A DNA stretch of 64,000 nt from Oncomelania hupensis (lineage: Eukaryota > Mollusca > Gastropoda > Littorinimorpha > Pomatiopsidae), in assembly GCA_036898135.1 (NCBI GenBank), contig CM072525.1, positions 25,671,059 through 25,735,058 on the forward strand. The letters run 5' to 3'. Every line of letters begins with the position of its first letter. Position 1 is the stretch's first letter. Of this stretch, positions 20,651 to 32,023 are shown in pieces. The position numbers were made by a program, and so were the translations under genes. A model generated the notes under the pieces. The model saw only the letters and a list, made by a program, of their open reading frames with translations, was not told the origin of the DNA and searched no databases.

Positions 20651-21288
20651 TGTTACGTTGAAACGCGAACGAAAGTATGTCGGAAGCGCGCACGATAGAT
20701 CTAATCGTTTCGTTTTGCAAAGTATTCAATAATGGAGTTTATTTACCTTTGATTTGAGTTTGCATTGTTGTTAGGAGAGGTTTTGTATAACGTCGATAAT
20801 TTTCGTTGGTCGATATTGTTGGAGAATTTTCGGGATCTGCATGTTTATTACTGTCGATAGAAATTTCCCGATGGATATCGAAGGTCGTGAATGTTCCCGG
20901 AAGTAGAGGAAATGTGTATGACGTAAGCCAGTGATGACGATCTTTAGTTCGATTGGTGGCAGTGCGTCATTTCTACCGTGTACCAAATTGTTCGAGAAGA
21001 GAGAGAGGTTATTTAATCGTGTGCCGAGTTGCTGTTGAGAGAGGTTGTTGTTGATAGTGAAGCAGGAGAGTTGCTGTGAAAGTTGTTGAGTTGAGTTGAG
21101 AATTGTATGCAGTTGTTGGTGTGTGCTGAATAAAAGTGGAAAACTTCATACGTCGACTTTGTGACTTGTATGCTGTTTGGACGGGTTGCGTGGATAAACG
21201 AATCTGAGTTACACAACTATCAGGAATTCAAGCATCGGGGCTGAATCAGATACTGATAGAAAACACCAACATCGAATCGAGTGTAACA
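20651..21288 (+). mobile_element. Solo LTR, 638 bp
   Basis: It begins TGTTACGTTG and ends GTGTAACA, and is flanked by a perfect 5-bp duplication CGTTG (20646-20650 and 21289-21293). It splits an AGGTCA repeat copy. A GAATAAAAG polyadenylation-like signal near 21129 suggests the + orientation. No internal coding region, so it is a solo LTR left by LTR-LTR recombination. Confidence 0.87.
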
Positions 21289-21490
21289 CGTTGATTTGAT
21301 CGTACGTGAGTGTATTTGGAACCGGATGTCTAGGACATCTCAAGATCAAGAGCATCGAAAGATCAAAGTCGGTATTACTTTACCGTTTCATTTCGTTTCT
21401 TTCTGGGCACTCATTTACTTTTTAAATATTGGAAGTTCCATTCGGAGCTGCGAGTCATATGGGATTTGGCTTTATAGTTATTGTTAAAAT
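21289..21490 (+). repeat. Dispersed AGGTCA repeat, right part
   Basis: Continuation of 19685-20645. It carries the GATCGTAC-GTGAGTGTATTTGGA block and the TATTGGAAGTTCCAT...GAGTCATATGG end signature. Confidence 0.8.
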
Positions 21491-21911
21491 TTTTGACTAA
21501 CTGCATCCAATACCAAAACGGAGTACCCGAGATATTAACTGTCATTGCAAAATGTCATAGTGGACAATACAGGCACACATAGTTAGACACAGACCTTTTG
21601 AGTCTATAATATTTTGTTACGCTGACTACGTAAGCTACAACCTTCCCGGCTGGCTCTGTTGGCCAACTTAAGCAGTACCTATTGTAGTCTTCAATAAGGT
21701 CCGCCTTTCCGATGTTTCGGCTGTAATTTTCGATGACGGTCAGAGAGGCTGCATGGCTACACATTTTGTTTTCCATACTCTTAAAGAACTTTCATCGCAA
21801 TAGTGTGAATTAATACACTCGTCTATGATCAAAATATCTAGTGTAAAACATTCACTCAGATTCACTTTAAAATTTAGCAGTAGTTGTACTTACTACTAAA
21901 TAGCACTGCTG

Positions 21912-21920
21912 TTGCTGCTG

Positions 21921-21965
<45 letters not shown>

Positions 21966-21968
21966 TCA
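21912..21968. repeat. (CTA)n microsatellite
   Basis: About 17 CTA units in the intron before SRCR domain 4. Confidence 0.9.
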
Positions 21969-22059
21969 TCATTCATTATTTTATTTTAAAAAATAATATT
22001 TATAATAAAATATCCTTCAAAATTGCGACTGACGTTAACATGGAACGGAATGATTGTAG

Positions 22060-22216
22060 GGAATACACCAGACCCTGCAGTACGCCTGGTGAACGGCACA
22101 GGACCCTATGATGGTCGCTTGCAGGTCTTCGTTTCCGGCACGTGGTCCACCGTCTGTGATAAATACTGGACACAGCCTAGTGTGGATGCTGCCTGCAGTT
22201 TCTTGTTTGGTCCGCA
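22060..22216 (+). CDS. SRCR domain 4, first exon
   Basis: The acceptor is ATTGTAG ending at 22059 and the donor is CCGCA|GTAAGT. Phase 1 to 2. It encodes AVRLVNG, YDGRLQVF, TWSTVCDKYW (C2) and DAACSFLFGPQ (C3). 157 nt, the same length as domains 1 and 7 (type a). Confidence 0.92.
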
Positions 22217-22289
22217 GTAAGTCAAAATCAGCATTTCTACGTTGTAGTTTTAACTAACGTGCATGGAGCAATACGGACAGATCTCTTTA

Positions 22290-22645
22290 AAGTTAGGGTA
22301 ACAGAGCGGTTCAGTGATAGAACGCTTGCAGTGTATATATAAAACGCTCGCCTGGCGTGACACTGGTTCGAATCTCGACGGTGACTGGAACGTTTTCTCA
22401 TAGGAGTCGACTTTCTGTAATGACTCTTTATACGGTGTTTTACTTTACCTTTGTCATCGCAGCGGCACGTTAAAGAAGGCAGTCATTTTGTTCAAAAGAG
22501 TCGGGTAACAGGCTCAAATAAGCGCACATAAATTTAGGTCGTTTATTGACTGGAGTTACACGGTGTGCATCAGGCAGCAAGTTGGAGCCTTGGGCAGCTT
22601 GAGTTCATATTGTCTGCCAGCGCCTTTACCAAGAGCTGCTATAAA
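22290..22645 (+). mobile_element. tRNA-derived SINE-like element
   Basis: An A-box-like GCGGTTCAGTGATAGAACG (22312-22330) and a B-box GGTTCGAATCTC (near 22368) have tRNA-like spacing plus an insert. The tRNA itself would not fold well. A further ~250 bp follows, including the CTGCCAGCGCCTTTA stretch also seen near 890. The SINE call rests on the two boxes. Confidence 0.55.
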
Positions 22646-22881
22646 GTTACATAAAAACAATTAAGTGCATTTATTTCCCTCCTGTACGGGAAATTGTTCT
22701 GTAAAGTTAATAACATCTTGACACTTGTTTGGCCTCTTCATATTTCTGCGTCCGATCTGTAAGACTGTTGTGTCTCACTAGGCCAGATCGTGCACAACCT
22801 ATGGATTACACTTTTTAAAATCACTGTTCGGGTAAATCGGTGTAGTATTGGTAAAAGTGTACACACATGCTGTGCGTGCAG

Positions 22882-23063
22882 GCACTATGGCACTCTTCAA
22901 CTTCCTGCCAAGAGAGGGCAGTTGTATAGCTCAACAGCGACGGAACCGATACTTTCAAGTAATCTACTCTGTCCACCACTAGCTGCCAACATTTCGCAGT
23001 GTGTTTCTACTGGTATTGTCAGCTGTTTTCACTCAAGTGATATTGCTCTCAGTTGCAGCAAAG
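22882..23063 (+). CDS. SRCR domain 4, second exon
   Basis: The acceptor is GTGCAG ending at 22881 and the donor is AAAG|GTTAGT. Phase 2 to 1. Cysteines C5 to C8 are present (NLLCPP, SQCVS, VSCFHSSD, LSCSK). The HSSDIALSC end matches HSSDVALKC of domain 1, as expected for type a. Confidence 0.9.
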
Positions 23064-23084
23064 GTTAGTTTTCTATGGTCTTTT

Positions 23085-24000
23085 GATTCGCATAGTCGTA
23101 TTCACTCCAAAGTCAAAATTATCCAGATTTTTAATTTTCAAATATTACCTCCTAAATAGTCAAATAAAGATGTTTTTTCTGTCCTTCTGTTTGTCCATTT
23201 GTGTACGAAAACTTTTAACGCGTGAATTACTTTGAAACTATTGCTATGTTAGAATTGGCTTTACAAATAATATATTATTATTAACACTAACTCAAAATCA
23301 GATCAATCAATTTTGTGATACAAAAATACAGTGCAAAACTCGTTTACAAAATGGTGAAGCTCAATGACCTTGAACTTTAAAAAAGTACAGATGGTAATGA
23401 AATAATTTGCCTAGCAGTAGATAAATAATCCACACAATTATTCTTGCGATAAGGCAAACATTATGTTTTGAACAAAACAGTGACATTCGGAGTGACGCTC
23501 ACTGACAAACGGACTAAAGGATGACCCATGCTGTGAAGTACTTGTATTCCAAAACTAAAAAAAAATAGCTTTAGCCATTTTTGAGATATTGAGAAAAATG
23601 TGTTTAGCAATAAAATATCTCCAGTGACCTTGATCTTTGCGTTAGAGCAACTATAATGGGACGGCATGCAGGCCACTAACCTAGTAATATTCTTATGAAG
23701 TTTGGTCAAAATCTGTTTAGTGGTTCTTGAGATATGGCTTCCAACGGACTGAATGTCAGGCCGACATTTGACTCGTTTTGATTCCGCCGACTGTTTCAAA
23801 GTATTTCCAGAAAGGTGATATAAAGTTTAAGATTATCTCAAGGTCATTGTTACTTTTCGGACATAATACAACGTTGACTTTAGTTTATTTGACCATACAT
23901 GGTATTCAAGGTTAAAGGAAGGTCAGGGTCATCTTAACTTAAGTTCAAAGTCATCATTACTTTTATGTCTTACCATTATATTTTAATTGCACCGATACTT
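23085..24000 (+). repeat. Degenerate copy of the dispersed AGGTCA repeat
   Basis: It carries ATTTTGTG/GACCTTGAACTT and AAGGTCAGGGTCATC blocks but is more diverged than its neighbours. It also includes an ACGGACTGAATGTCAGGCCGAC-like stretch found again near 40310. Confidence 0.6.
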
Positions 24001-24040
24001 TTGTGAATGCGAGGCAATTGAGCTTCCATCCTTCCAATGT

Positions 24041-24295
24041 TTGATTGACATGCATAGCAATGTGAGTTTATGTGCTCAACCTCCCTGACACTCCCACCCT
24101 CCCAAAAAAAATTTCAGAATTTTGCAAATCTGTGCAAGGTGAGTAAATAGTCCCAAAAAAATTTAATATAAATTTGTTGGAGACTATTTAGGACTCACCT
24201 TGCACAGATTTGCAAAATTCTGAAAATTGTTTTGGGAGGGTGGGAGTGTCAGGGAGGTTGAGCACATAAACTCACATTGCTATGCATGTCAATCA
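24041..24295. repeat. Large hairpin: inverted 118-bp arms of the AGGTCA repeat head
   Basis: 24041-24158 (TTGATTGACATGCATAGC...) is matched by the reverse complement of 24178-24295 with only a few differences, around a ~20-bp loop. The arms are the head of the dispersed repeat, so the next copy starts with an inverted duplication. Confidence 0.88.
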
Positions 24296-24299
24296 AATA

Positions 24300-25250
24300 T
24301 ATCAAATATATATATATATATTAATGTTGTCCCTTCCCCTGTCTGTTTGCCGTCCGTCTGTTCAAAAACTGCAAGCGGCTTACTATCTCAGAACCTATTT
24401 CAATTATCACAAAAAAAACTGGTTAGATGGTGTATATTTATAAGACCTCATAAACGATAAGTGAATGAATGACAATGAATGACTTCACTTCAAGGTTAAG
24501 GTCACAAGGTCAACAAATATTAGTTTAAAAAATAATAAAATTTTACAAAATTTCACTTTTTTAATAAGTTATAAATTTATGATTCGTTGATGCATGATAG
24601 ATATCAATGAGACACACATACTTTGCAAATTGGATCAACTTCTCTACAAGCTCAAGGTCACTGGGGCTGTCCAAGGTTCGTTCGTATAGATAATTTGATG
24701 TGACATTAACCTTAAACTATGAGTGATATAAAGTCCAAACTTGTGATATTTAGAAATTATAAATTGATCGTTTATATATGTTCCGCTTTTGCGTTGATCT
24801 TCAGGGTCATTTTAGACCTTTTAATTAAATTAAAAAACGGGTCATTGTACAGTTGAACGGCTCCATATTTAACATATTGGGTTATTTGATAATACATGGG
24901 CATGAGAGGTCACATGAAGGTCAAGGCCATTCCAAATGCAAGGTCATTGAAGGTCACGGTCATCCCAAGGTCAAGATCACTGAATGTCAAGGTCATACCA
25001 AAATCACTGTTTTTTGGGGACATAGTACAACTTTGCTGTAGTTTATATGATTGTGCACGAGTGTATTTGAGCCGGGGGTCAAGGTCAAGAGCATCGAAAA
25101 CTCAAAGTTTGTATTTGCATTTTAATTCAACGTTTTATTTAGTGTTGGTTTTTTTCTGGCCACTAATTTTCATGTTAAATATTGTATAATAAGGAGCGTG
25201 TGAGTCATATGGACTTTGCCCTTCTAGTTTTGTTTGCAATCGAGACCCAC
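24300..25250 (+). repeat. Copy of the dispersed AGGTCA repeat
   Basis: Follows the hairpin. It carries GTCCGTCTG, an ACTTCAAGGTTAAGGTCACAAGG block, and a 24918-25000 cluster of about six GGTCA half-sites (GAAGGTCAAGGCC, GAAGGTCACGGTCATC, CAAGGTCAAGATC). It ends at the GAGTCATATGGACTTTGCCC signature. Confidence 0.85.
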
Positions 25251-25331
25251 GGGACAGTTGTTGATTTTAAGGTAGTGCTGGAAAAATATGTATGTAGTCT
25301 GGTAGTTTTCACTGAAATGTTGTTTTTGCAG

Positions 25332-25473
25332 CGACCGTACGTTTGGTAAATGAAAGTGTTGACGGGACAGGAGTGCTGCAGTACTTTTCAAACGGACGAT
25401 GGAAAGAAGTGTGTGCCGACGACTGGGACAAATTTGGTTCTAACGTCACCTGTACACAACTCGGATATCCAGG
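25332..25473 (+). CDS. SRCR domain 5, first exon
   Basis: The acceptor is TTTTTGCAG ending at 25331 and the donor is CAGG|GTGAGT. Phase 1 to 2. It encodes TVRLVNES, DGTGVLQYF, WKEVCADDW (C2) and NVTCTQLGYPG (C3). 142 nt, matching domain 2 (type b) in length and in the DGTG(L/V)LQ motif. Confidence 0.92.
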
Positions 25474-25529
25474 GTGAGTAACAGGAAGCTTGGTGTGATC
25501 AGTTCACTGCTTGCTTGTACCATTCGTCG

Positions 25530-26865
25530 CACTATAATAATAATAATAATAACGTAAATTTATATAGCGCAGTTTCCTGAACAATGCCCAGGCTCACTGT
25601 GCTTCACAATTAAAACTTAATTTAAACAATGTAACACATTATACGTAAAACTTCACACTTAAAAATGAAGTCATAACAATAATACAAATGACAGAGCCAT
25701 GCATAGCACAATAAAAACAATCAGAACATATCTGCGGCACACACTAAAATCATTGACTTAATTTAAGAAATATGTTACACATTATACGTAAAAACTTCAC
25801 ACTTAAAAATGAAGTCATAACAATAATACAGGAGCAGTGACATAGCCGTGCATAACACAATAAAAACAATCAGGACACATCTGCGGCATACACTAAAACC
25901 ATTGACAATGACAATACATGTATACAAAACAATAAGTTAAAAATCAGGCATGGATAGCACATATCGAGACATCAGTCAAGACAGTCATTACCCCAGAGAG
26001 CAGCACAGGATCAGAAAATAAAATGTAATCAGTCAGAGTAGCATTGTCTGAACAGGTGTGTTTTAAGTGCTCGCTTGAAGGCTTGAGTGGTTGGAATAAG
26101 TCGGATATGTGCTGGTAAAGTGTTCCATTGTTTCGGGGCAGAATAAGCAAATGCTCTCGCTCCGTAGGATTTCGTGCGGATTCTAGGGATGCACAGGGTG
26201 CGCGAGTCAGCAGAGGAGCGCAACTGGCGGGAAGGAGTATAGACCGAGAGTAGTTGAGATAAATATGAGGGACAGGAATCAGAAAAGAAATTGTGACAAA
26301 GAACAGATAATTTATAGTCAATTCTGGATTGTACTGGGAGCCAGTGTAGTTTATAGAGTAATGGCGTGATATGATCTCGCTTTTTAGCCTTAAGGACTAG
26401 TCTTGCAGCGGAGTTTTGAACTTTCTGTAATTTACTTACAATCTGATTTGGGCTTCCTGACAGAAGAGAATTACAGTAGTCTAGTCTGGAAAGCACAAGA
26501 GCGCAGACTAAGGTTTTGGTGGCTTCAACCGTCAAATAACAACGGATGGAACTGATCTGACGTATAGCGGCGTAGGCTGACCGACAGACTTGAGTAACGT
26601 TAGTATCTAGCGACATGTCATCGGACATAAAATATCCAAGGTTTCTTGCAGATGAGGAGAAAGTAACATCTGAACTTCCAACACGAAAACAATTGGGGAG
26701 GGAAGAAGTGTATGATGCTTTCTTATTGCTTATCATCAGGGCTTCGGTTTTATCGTCGTTTAATTTGAGTTTATTCTGCGTCATCCATGCCCTTACGTCA
26801 GAAATGCAATTCTGCACGGTCTGGACAGAAGCATCTAACTCAGCTGGTGGACTCGACTTATAGAG
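25530..26865 (-). mobile_element. 5'-truncated L2/CR1-like LINE
   Basis: The minus-strand element ends at an (AAT/TTA)n tail (25536-25556). It holds the C-terminal part of an RT ORF (26029-26817). The 3' UTR carries a ~150-bp tandem duplication (units starting near 25629 and 25779). The RT catalytic core is absent, so it is dead on arrival. Confidence 0.85.
26029..26817 (-). pseudogene. RT C-terminal part of L2/CR1-like LINE
   Basis: 262 codons open. Features MTQNKLKLNDDKTEALM (just after the FADD region in full proteins), LSRLDYCNSLL, QNSAARLVLK and LHWLPVQSRIDYKL. Same block as residues ~870-1141 of the intact LINE ORF at 8268-11693. Catalytic motifs are missing by 5' truncation. Confidence 0.88.
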
Positions 26866-26867
26866 TT

Positions 26868-26878
26868 TATATATATAG

Positions 26879-26917
<39 letters not shown>

Positions 26918-26920
26918 TAT
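26868..26920. repeat. (TA)n microsatellite
   Basis: Dinucleotide array at the 5'-truncated end of the LINE remnant. Confidence 0.85.
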
Positions 26921-27510
26921 ACCGTCTTGCAGCTTTTCGCGCCATGCATTTTCGCACCATTTGTTTTCCTCCAGAAACTACAGAGTTTTCGAAACAGGAA
27001 GGATAATATAAGATAACAATTTTATTTAACAAAGATAACACAGTATAAGCACTGGATGTGCTTTTTATACCTTACCTTTGGAGTGTGTAACAAAAACAAT
27101 TATTATAACAAAATAAATGTATTGCAAACTCATAATGTAACAATACAATCAAGATCTGTGCAAACACAACATACATAAGTAGGCTACACTTACGCACGCA
27201 CACCTACACACAAACATAAGTCGGTTATCATCATCTTCATTCTCTTCATCATCATATTCTCATCATCATCATTGTCATCTTCATCAGCAGCAGCAACGAG
27301 TTGAGAGACATCATTTGATTCATGTGAATTTTTGTGGTGGTTCTGGAAACAGGAAACTTTTAAGGCAAAAATAAGACGAATTAATAAGACTGCGGTGTCT
27401 AAAATTTCAATTCTCAACATGAATGTGTGTTTGACATTTGTTTTGTGTTCTTGATTGTGCAAACGTCGGCTAAAGTATTCTTGACACTATTTTGTATTCC
27501 CAGATTTTTT
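26921..27510. other. Intron sequence, nothing recognised
   Basis: Part of the intron splitting SRCR domain 5. Contains a CATCAT-rich patch (27227-27290) and no protein similarity that I recognise. Confidence 0.5.
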
Positions 27511-27514
27511 TTTT

Positions 27515-28345
27515 TTGGTCTCGCATGCATAGCAATGTGAGTCTATTTACTCATCCCAAAAATTTATTTTCAAGATTTTTGCAAATCTGCACGAGATGAG
27601 TCCTAAATATTCCAAAAATGACATGAAAAAAAGTCCGTCCATTCGTCTGTCAGTCCGCCCACCCGCCGTTTGGCGTCTGTCTGTGTAAAACTTGCAAGTG
27701 GAATAATATCTCAGAACCTGTTTCAACTATCACAACCAAACTTGCTAAGATGGTGTACGAGACCCTCATTAATGATCAGTGAATGATTGACTTCACTTCA
27801 AGGTCAAGGTCACAATGTCAACAAATGTTAGTTTTAAAAAATTTCACCACATTTCACTTTTTGAAAGATATGAAGTCCCAAACGTGATGTATTTGGAGGT
27901 GATAGATTGGTCTTTCATATATGTTCCTTTTTTGTGTTGGTCTTGATGGTCAAGATCATTTTAGGCCTTGCAAAAACATACAAAAAATAGGTCATCGTAC
28001 AGTGGAGTTGCTGTTTATTTAAACCATATTGTGCAACATTGGGTTATTTAATCAGACATACATGAAAGGTCACGTGAAGGTCAGGTCATCATAAGGTCAA
28101 GGTCAGTGAAGATCAAGGTCATCACAAGGTCAGCGGGTTTTTTTTGGCATGACACAGCTTTTGCTGTAGTTTATTTGATAAATGTAGTAAATGTTGTTTA
28201 TTTGATAAGTGCAAGGATTTTACTTTGCATATTAATGCCGACGTTTCATTTAGGGTTTTTTTCTGGACACTCATTTTCATGTTAAATATTGAGCTCCATA
28301 TGGAGCATGTGAATCATATGGGCTTTGCCCTTCTATTTTCCTAAG
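27515..28345 (+). repeat. Copy of the dispersed AGGTCA repeat
   Basis: Complete head (TCGCATGCATAGCAATGTGA), GTCCGTCC stretch, ACCAAACTTG block, several AAGGTCAAGGTCA clusters (27798-27815, 28060-28130) and the GAATCATATGGGCTTTGCCC end. Confidence 0.88.
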
Positions 28346-28359
28346 TTATAAACACTGAA

Positions 28360-29025
28360 CTTGTGATTCTTTGAAACATGATATTTATTAATGAGACACA
28401 CGGACTGTGCAAATTCGGTCAAATTCGCTTCAAGGTCAAGCTCACTGAGCTGTTCAAAGTAGGTTCTACCTTTGAAGTGGCCGTGACCCTAACCTATAAA
28501 AGATATAAAGTCCAAACTTGTTGTGTGTAAAGACGAAAGATTTATTGTTTTATATATATTCCGTTATTGAGTAGATCTTGAAGGTCAAGGTCATTTAGGC
28601 CTTGCAAAAACATTCATACATTAAAATAATTGGTCACCATACAGTGGAATGGCTTTATATAATATGCAACATTTTGTTATTTGATCATACATGAGCATGA
28701 GAGATCACGTGAAGGTCAAGGTAATCCCAAGGTCAAGGTTACATAAGATCAATGTCATCCCAAGGTAATTGGTTTTGGGAGGGCATAATACAACGTTTGC
28801 TATATAATGTAGTTTATTTGATTGTACATGAGTGTGTTCGGAGCCGAAGGTCAAAGTCATCTCAAGGTCCAGAGCATCAAAAGATCAACGTCGGTATTAC
28901 TTTGCATTTTAATGCCACCGTTTCTTTAAGTTTTTTTTTTTATTTTGGCACTCATTTTCACGTTAAATATTGCAAGTTCCATAAGGTGTATGTGAGTCAT
29001 ATGGGATTTGCCCTTCTAGTTTTGT
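28360..29025 (+). repeat. Copy of the dispersed AGGTCA repeat, joined head to tail with the previous one
   Basis: Lacks the head, starting in the GAGACACACGGACTGTGCAAATT block. AGGTCA clusters at 28427-28440, 28578-28596 and 28710-28740. Ends at GAGTCATATGGGATTTGCCC. Confidence 0.85.
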
Positions 29026-29419
29026 TCTACAACTCCTGGCCAATCATGCCGTGGCAATCAATTTGTTGGTCAATCCGCCGCTCAGAATTTCACTTCTTTT
29101 TGGTAAAAACACACCTTTTTGCCTTATCTCAAGAATTACTGAATCGATTTTGATTATTATTTACTAAATAGATGCTTTACTAAATAGATGCTTCACTACA
29201 TAGATGCTTTAGCCACGACTCAGCCCTTTGAGTCATTAGCTTTTGGTCTTTCTCAAAGATCGATGTTGCTGAATTGAATTATTTTGTAAAGCCATTTTGC
29301 GCTTTATTGTAAAATTGACCCATAGTTTCATGTTTTCATTTTGCGTCTTTAGAGTAAAGCCGAAGCACAGCATTGCCATAAAAAGTGACACTTTTGAAAA
29401 TGCAGATTTTCGGTTAATT

Positions 29420-29862
29420 CAGAGCTGCCAACCCCTACGGAACGTCCGTAGTTTCTCTGGAAAATGTTCTTTAATTCCGCAACTACGCCATTTCAAGAAA
29501 TACTACGGAAGAAAAATTTCAAAGCATACCTATTTTTTTACAAGTATCGAAACAAAGCCGCGAGAGACGTAGGCCTACTAGGCTTTCGTCAATATCATAG
29601 ACTTTCGTATAGCGCTTTGCGTGTGCGCTATTTTTAGCTCAGCAGCCACTGCGCGGTAGACTGAGAGAGAGAGAGAGACCACAGTCATGTCCTGTGATCC
29701 CCGTGTTTCCTTCAGGCGATTACACGCCTCGCCGCGTATGGTGTTTCCTCGCGCACTTATTAAATTTTCCTACTACATTCGTCGATTCCGGAAATTGAGC
29801 TGAAACTACTGATATTTTTCTTTGTTTGCTTCTGAAATTTTTTTTAGGGGTTGGCAGCTCTG
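29420..29862. mobile_element. TIR element (443 bp), family shared with 49540-50165
   Basis: Begins CAGAGCTGCCAACCCCTA and ends with its inverse, TAGGGGTTGGCAGCTCTG. The internal sequence matches the copy at 49540-50165 over most of its length. No coding capacity, so it is a MITE-like element. Flanks GGTTAATT and GGTTATGT are only an imperfect duplication. Confidence 0.87.
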
Positions 29863-29964
29863 GGTTATGTGCGTGAGTGTCTGGAAATTCATTTGAATGG
29901 CGTGCCATCTAGTTTTCAGTGTATAACTATGATTATATAACATTATTATTGTTGATTGAAACAG

Positions 29965-30128
29965 GGCACGAGACGACCCCTCCTATATTAAAGCGATCGC
30001 AGGGATAGAAGCAAACTTGCTGACGCAGTCTTTTGTTTGTAGAGGGACTGAACAAACAATTGATGACTGCGTTCGTAAGTCTCCTCGTAACTGCTCCTCA
30101 GGAAAACACGTCATTGTTCGCTGCAAGG
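29965..30128 (+). CDS. SRCR domain 5, second exon
   Basis: The acceptor is GAAACAG ending at 29964 and the donor is AAGG|GTAATT. Phase 2 to 1. It encodes SFVCRGTEQTIDDC (C5, C6), RNCSSGK (C7) and VIVRC (C8). Nearest match in the window is the second exon of domain 2. Confidence 0.9.
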
Positions 30129-30133
30129 GTAAT

Positions 30134-30134
<1 letters not shown>

Positions 30135-30194
<60 letters not shown>

Positions 30195-30216
30195 TCATCA
30201 TCATCATCATCATCAT
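30135..30216. repeat. (AAT)n and (CAT)n microsatellite, target of the second LTR element
   Basis: The element is inserted in the (CAT)n part, which resumes at 38711. ATCAT lies on both sides (30212-30216 and 38711-38715), consistent with a 5-bp target duplication but ambiguous in a repeat. Confidence 0.9.
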
Positions 30217-31830
30217 TGTCACGAAGAGAGGGGTTGGGGGATGGGGGTTAAGCTCTTAATCTCTAGCGCGGTATTTCCTCCTTTGATAGGGCAATGGTGC
30301 GATGACATTCAAGAGATTAATGCTGGGCCAACTTAATAAGTGATAGACAGGGTAAAGACGAGATGGAGAGTAAGGCTACACTAGTTAAGAAATTCACATT
30401 CAAAGGCCAGTCAGGGTAAATGCAATTTCTATAACTATTTACTTTATTTAGTTTGAAATGGGGACTGTAGGTCGAATACTTCTAACGTGAGTCATAGGCA
30501 AAGCGTCTTTTAGTAAGGAGTAGTCTGGTGATATTCTGGGTAGTCAATATTTGGGTTACTAGAGCGAATGTAGACTGATCTCATCACAGGGCGAGAGTGT
30601 ATCTGTATGGTTTCAGAGTCTCTCTGATAATCTGGCGAGGGGGGATTCTCGTAGGCTTAGGCACTTAGCTCTGTACTGCAGTGCGGCGTTTGGTCCAGGA
30701 TACTCTGGGTGGCTTGTTAGCGTGGGCAGTAGCGTGGGTGCGAAAGATGCAGGTCAGTGGTCACGCGATGACGCATGGATCACGAGTGCTTGTCTTGTGA
30801 TGGAGTACAGGCATAGAAATCGGCTTTCGTGGCTAGCCGTCTGGAAAATGGCGAAGTCCCAAGTCTCGCTTCTCATTGACCTCCTGGGTTGTCGGGGCCT
30901 GCAGCGGGTCAGCGACTGGGAGTTGATACACTGCCGGGGTGATACGCCCGGTACAGGAACCCGTCTGCAATGTATACAGACGCTGTACCAGCGGGGGATA
31001 GGGATAGTGTGGATTCGGGGCCTGTGGCATAATAGCCCTTCTCAGAATTCAAATTGGCTTGACCGGTCATGGGTTGAGCCAGTGCATATACCAACAGTCA
31101 AACAATGCATCTAGATTTACTGGGCCAAAGTGGAGTTTATTGGCAGCCGCTAGTATAAGATACATTCGGCGCATTAGGATGGGGTTGGCAACAGGGCAAA
31201 TATTTATACATCGGGAGCATGGGGGAAAGCAAATGGAGGGTACAGGGCAAAAGGGTTGTAGGTCTGGGCTGTACTGGGGACCTTAATCTATGTGGAGGGG
31301 ACAGCATGGCATGGGGTATTTACACATGGGGCAACGGAGCATACCAGCATAAATCCAAACATGTCATGGGTCATGTACAAGGTAGAAAATATGTGCAAGG
31401 GATAAATACAAGTCATAGCAACACATCAAGGCAAAATTATAAACATGAACATACATATTGACAGGACGCATGAACATGATGGGCGAACGACGGGTGATGG
31501 GTCTGCTATATGACAAAGAGTAAGTTCCCTCTCTTACCTTGACTTAAGACGGGTGGAAGCACAAGGGTACTGTCGAAACTCAGAGGTCACTCGGTGATGG
31601 AGACGTGTTTTCGGACAGGTTGTGACTTCGAGGCAGGAATGCTTGGGTCTGACACTATGTTAGGTTTTGTGCCAGGCTTTTAAGGCGAGGCCCCGGGGGG
31701 CGGGGCTTAAGCGACTGGGCGAGCGGGCCTGCTGGAGATGGCTGGTTAAGTGAAGGGTGTCGCTGGCTGTGTGTGTGAGGAATGACTGTTTAGCAGCTTA
31801 GCTCAGAGGGTGATTGCCCGCCTTGTCACA
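30217..31830 (-). repeat. 3' LTR of the intact LTR element
   Basis: 1,614 bp, TG...CA ends. It carries antisense short ORFs, the longest 130 codons at 30722-31114, identical in both LTRs. Whether they are used is unknown. Confidence 0.95.
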
Positions 31831-31854
31831 GAGGCCCCCCCCCAAGGAAAAAGG
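31831..31854 (-). promoter_or_regulatory. Polypurine tract
   Basis: On the minus strand AAGG-like T/C then a run of nine or more G and CCTC directly abut the 3' LTR. The G-run sits where plus-strand priming is expected. Confidence 0.55.
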
Positions 31855-32023
31855 CGAGGTCGTAGGCCTCGACGAAGACGCGGCCAATCAGCTCTGAGGT
31901 CGGCTGCCGGGTGAGACGATGGTTTGCGATGATCCGGGTGATGCGGGGCGATGCAGGGTTCCGGGTAGTCGATGGCGGATGCCCAAGGCTGGGGTCCGCG
32001 GAGCTGCCGGGTTTCGGCTACGG

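Noticed and set aside
30722..31114. 130-codon ORF as a real LTR-encoded protein
   Set aside because: It is antisense, has no recognised domain, and identity between the two LTRs only reflects recent insertion.
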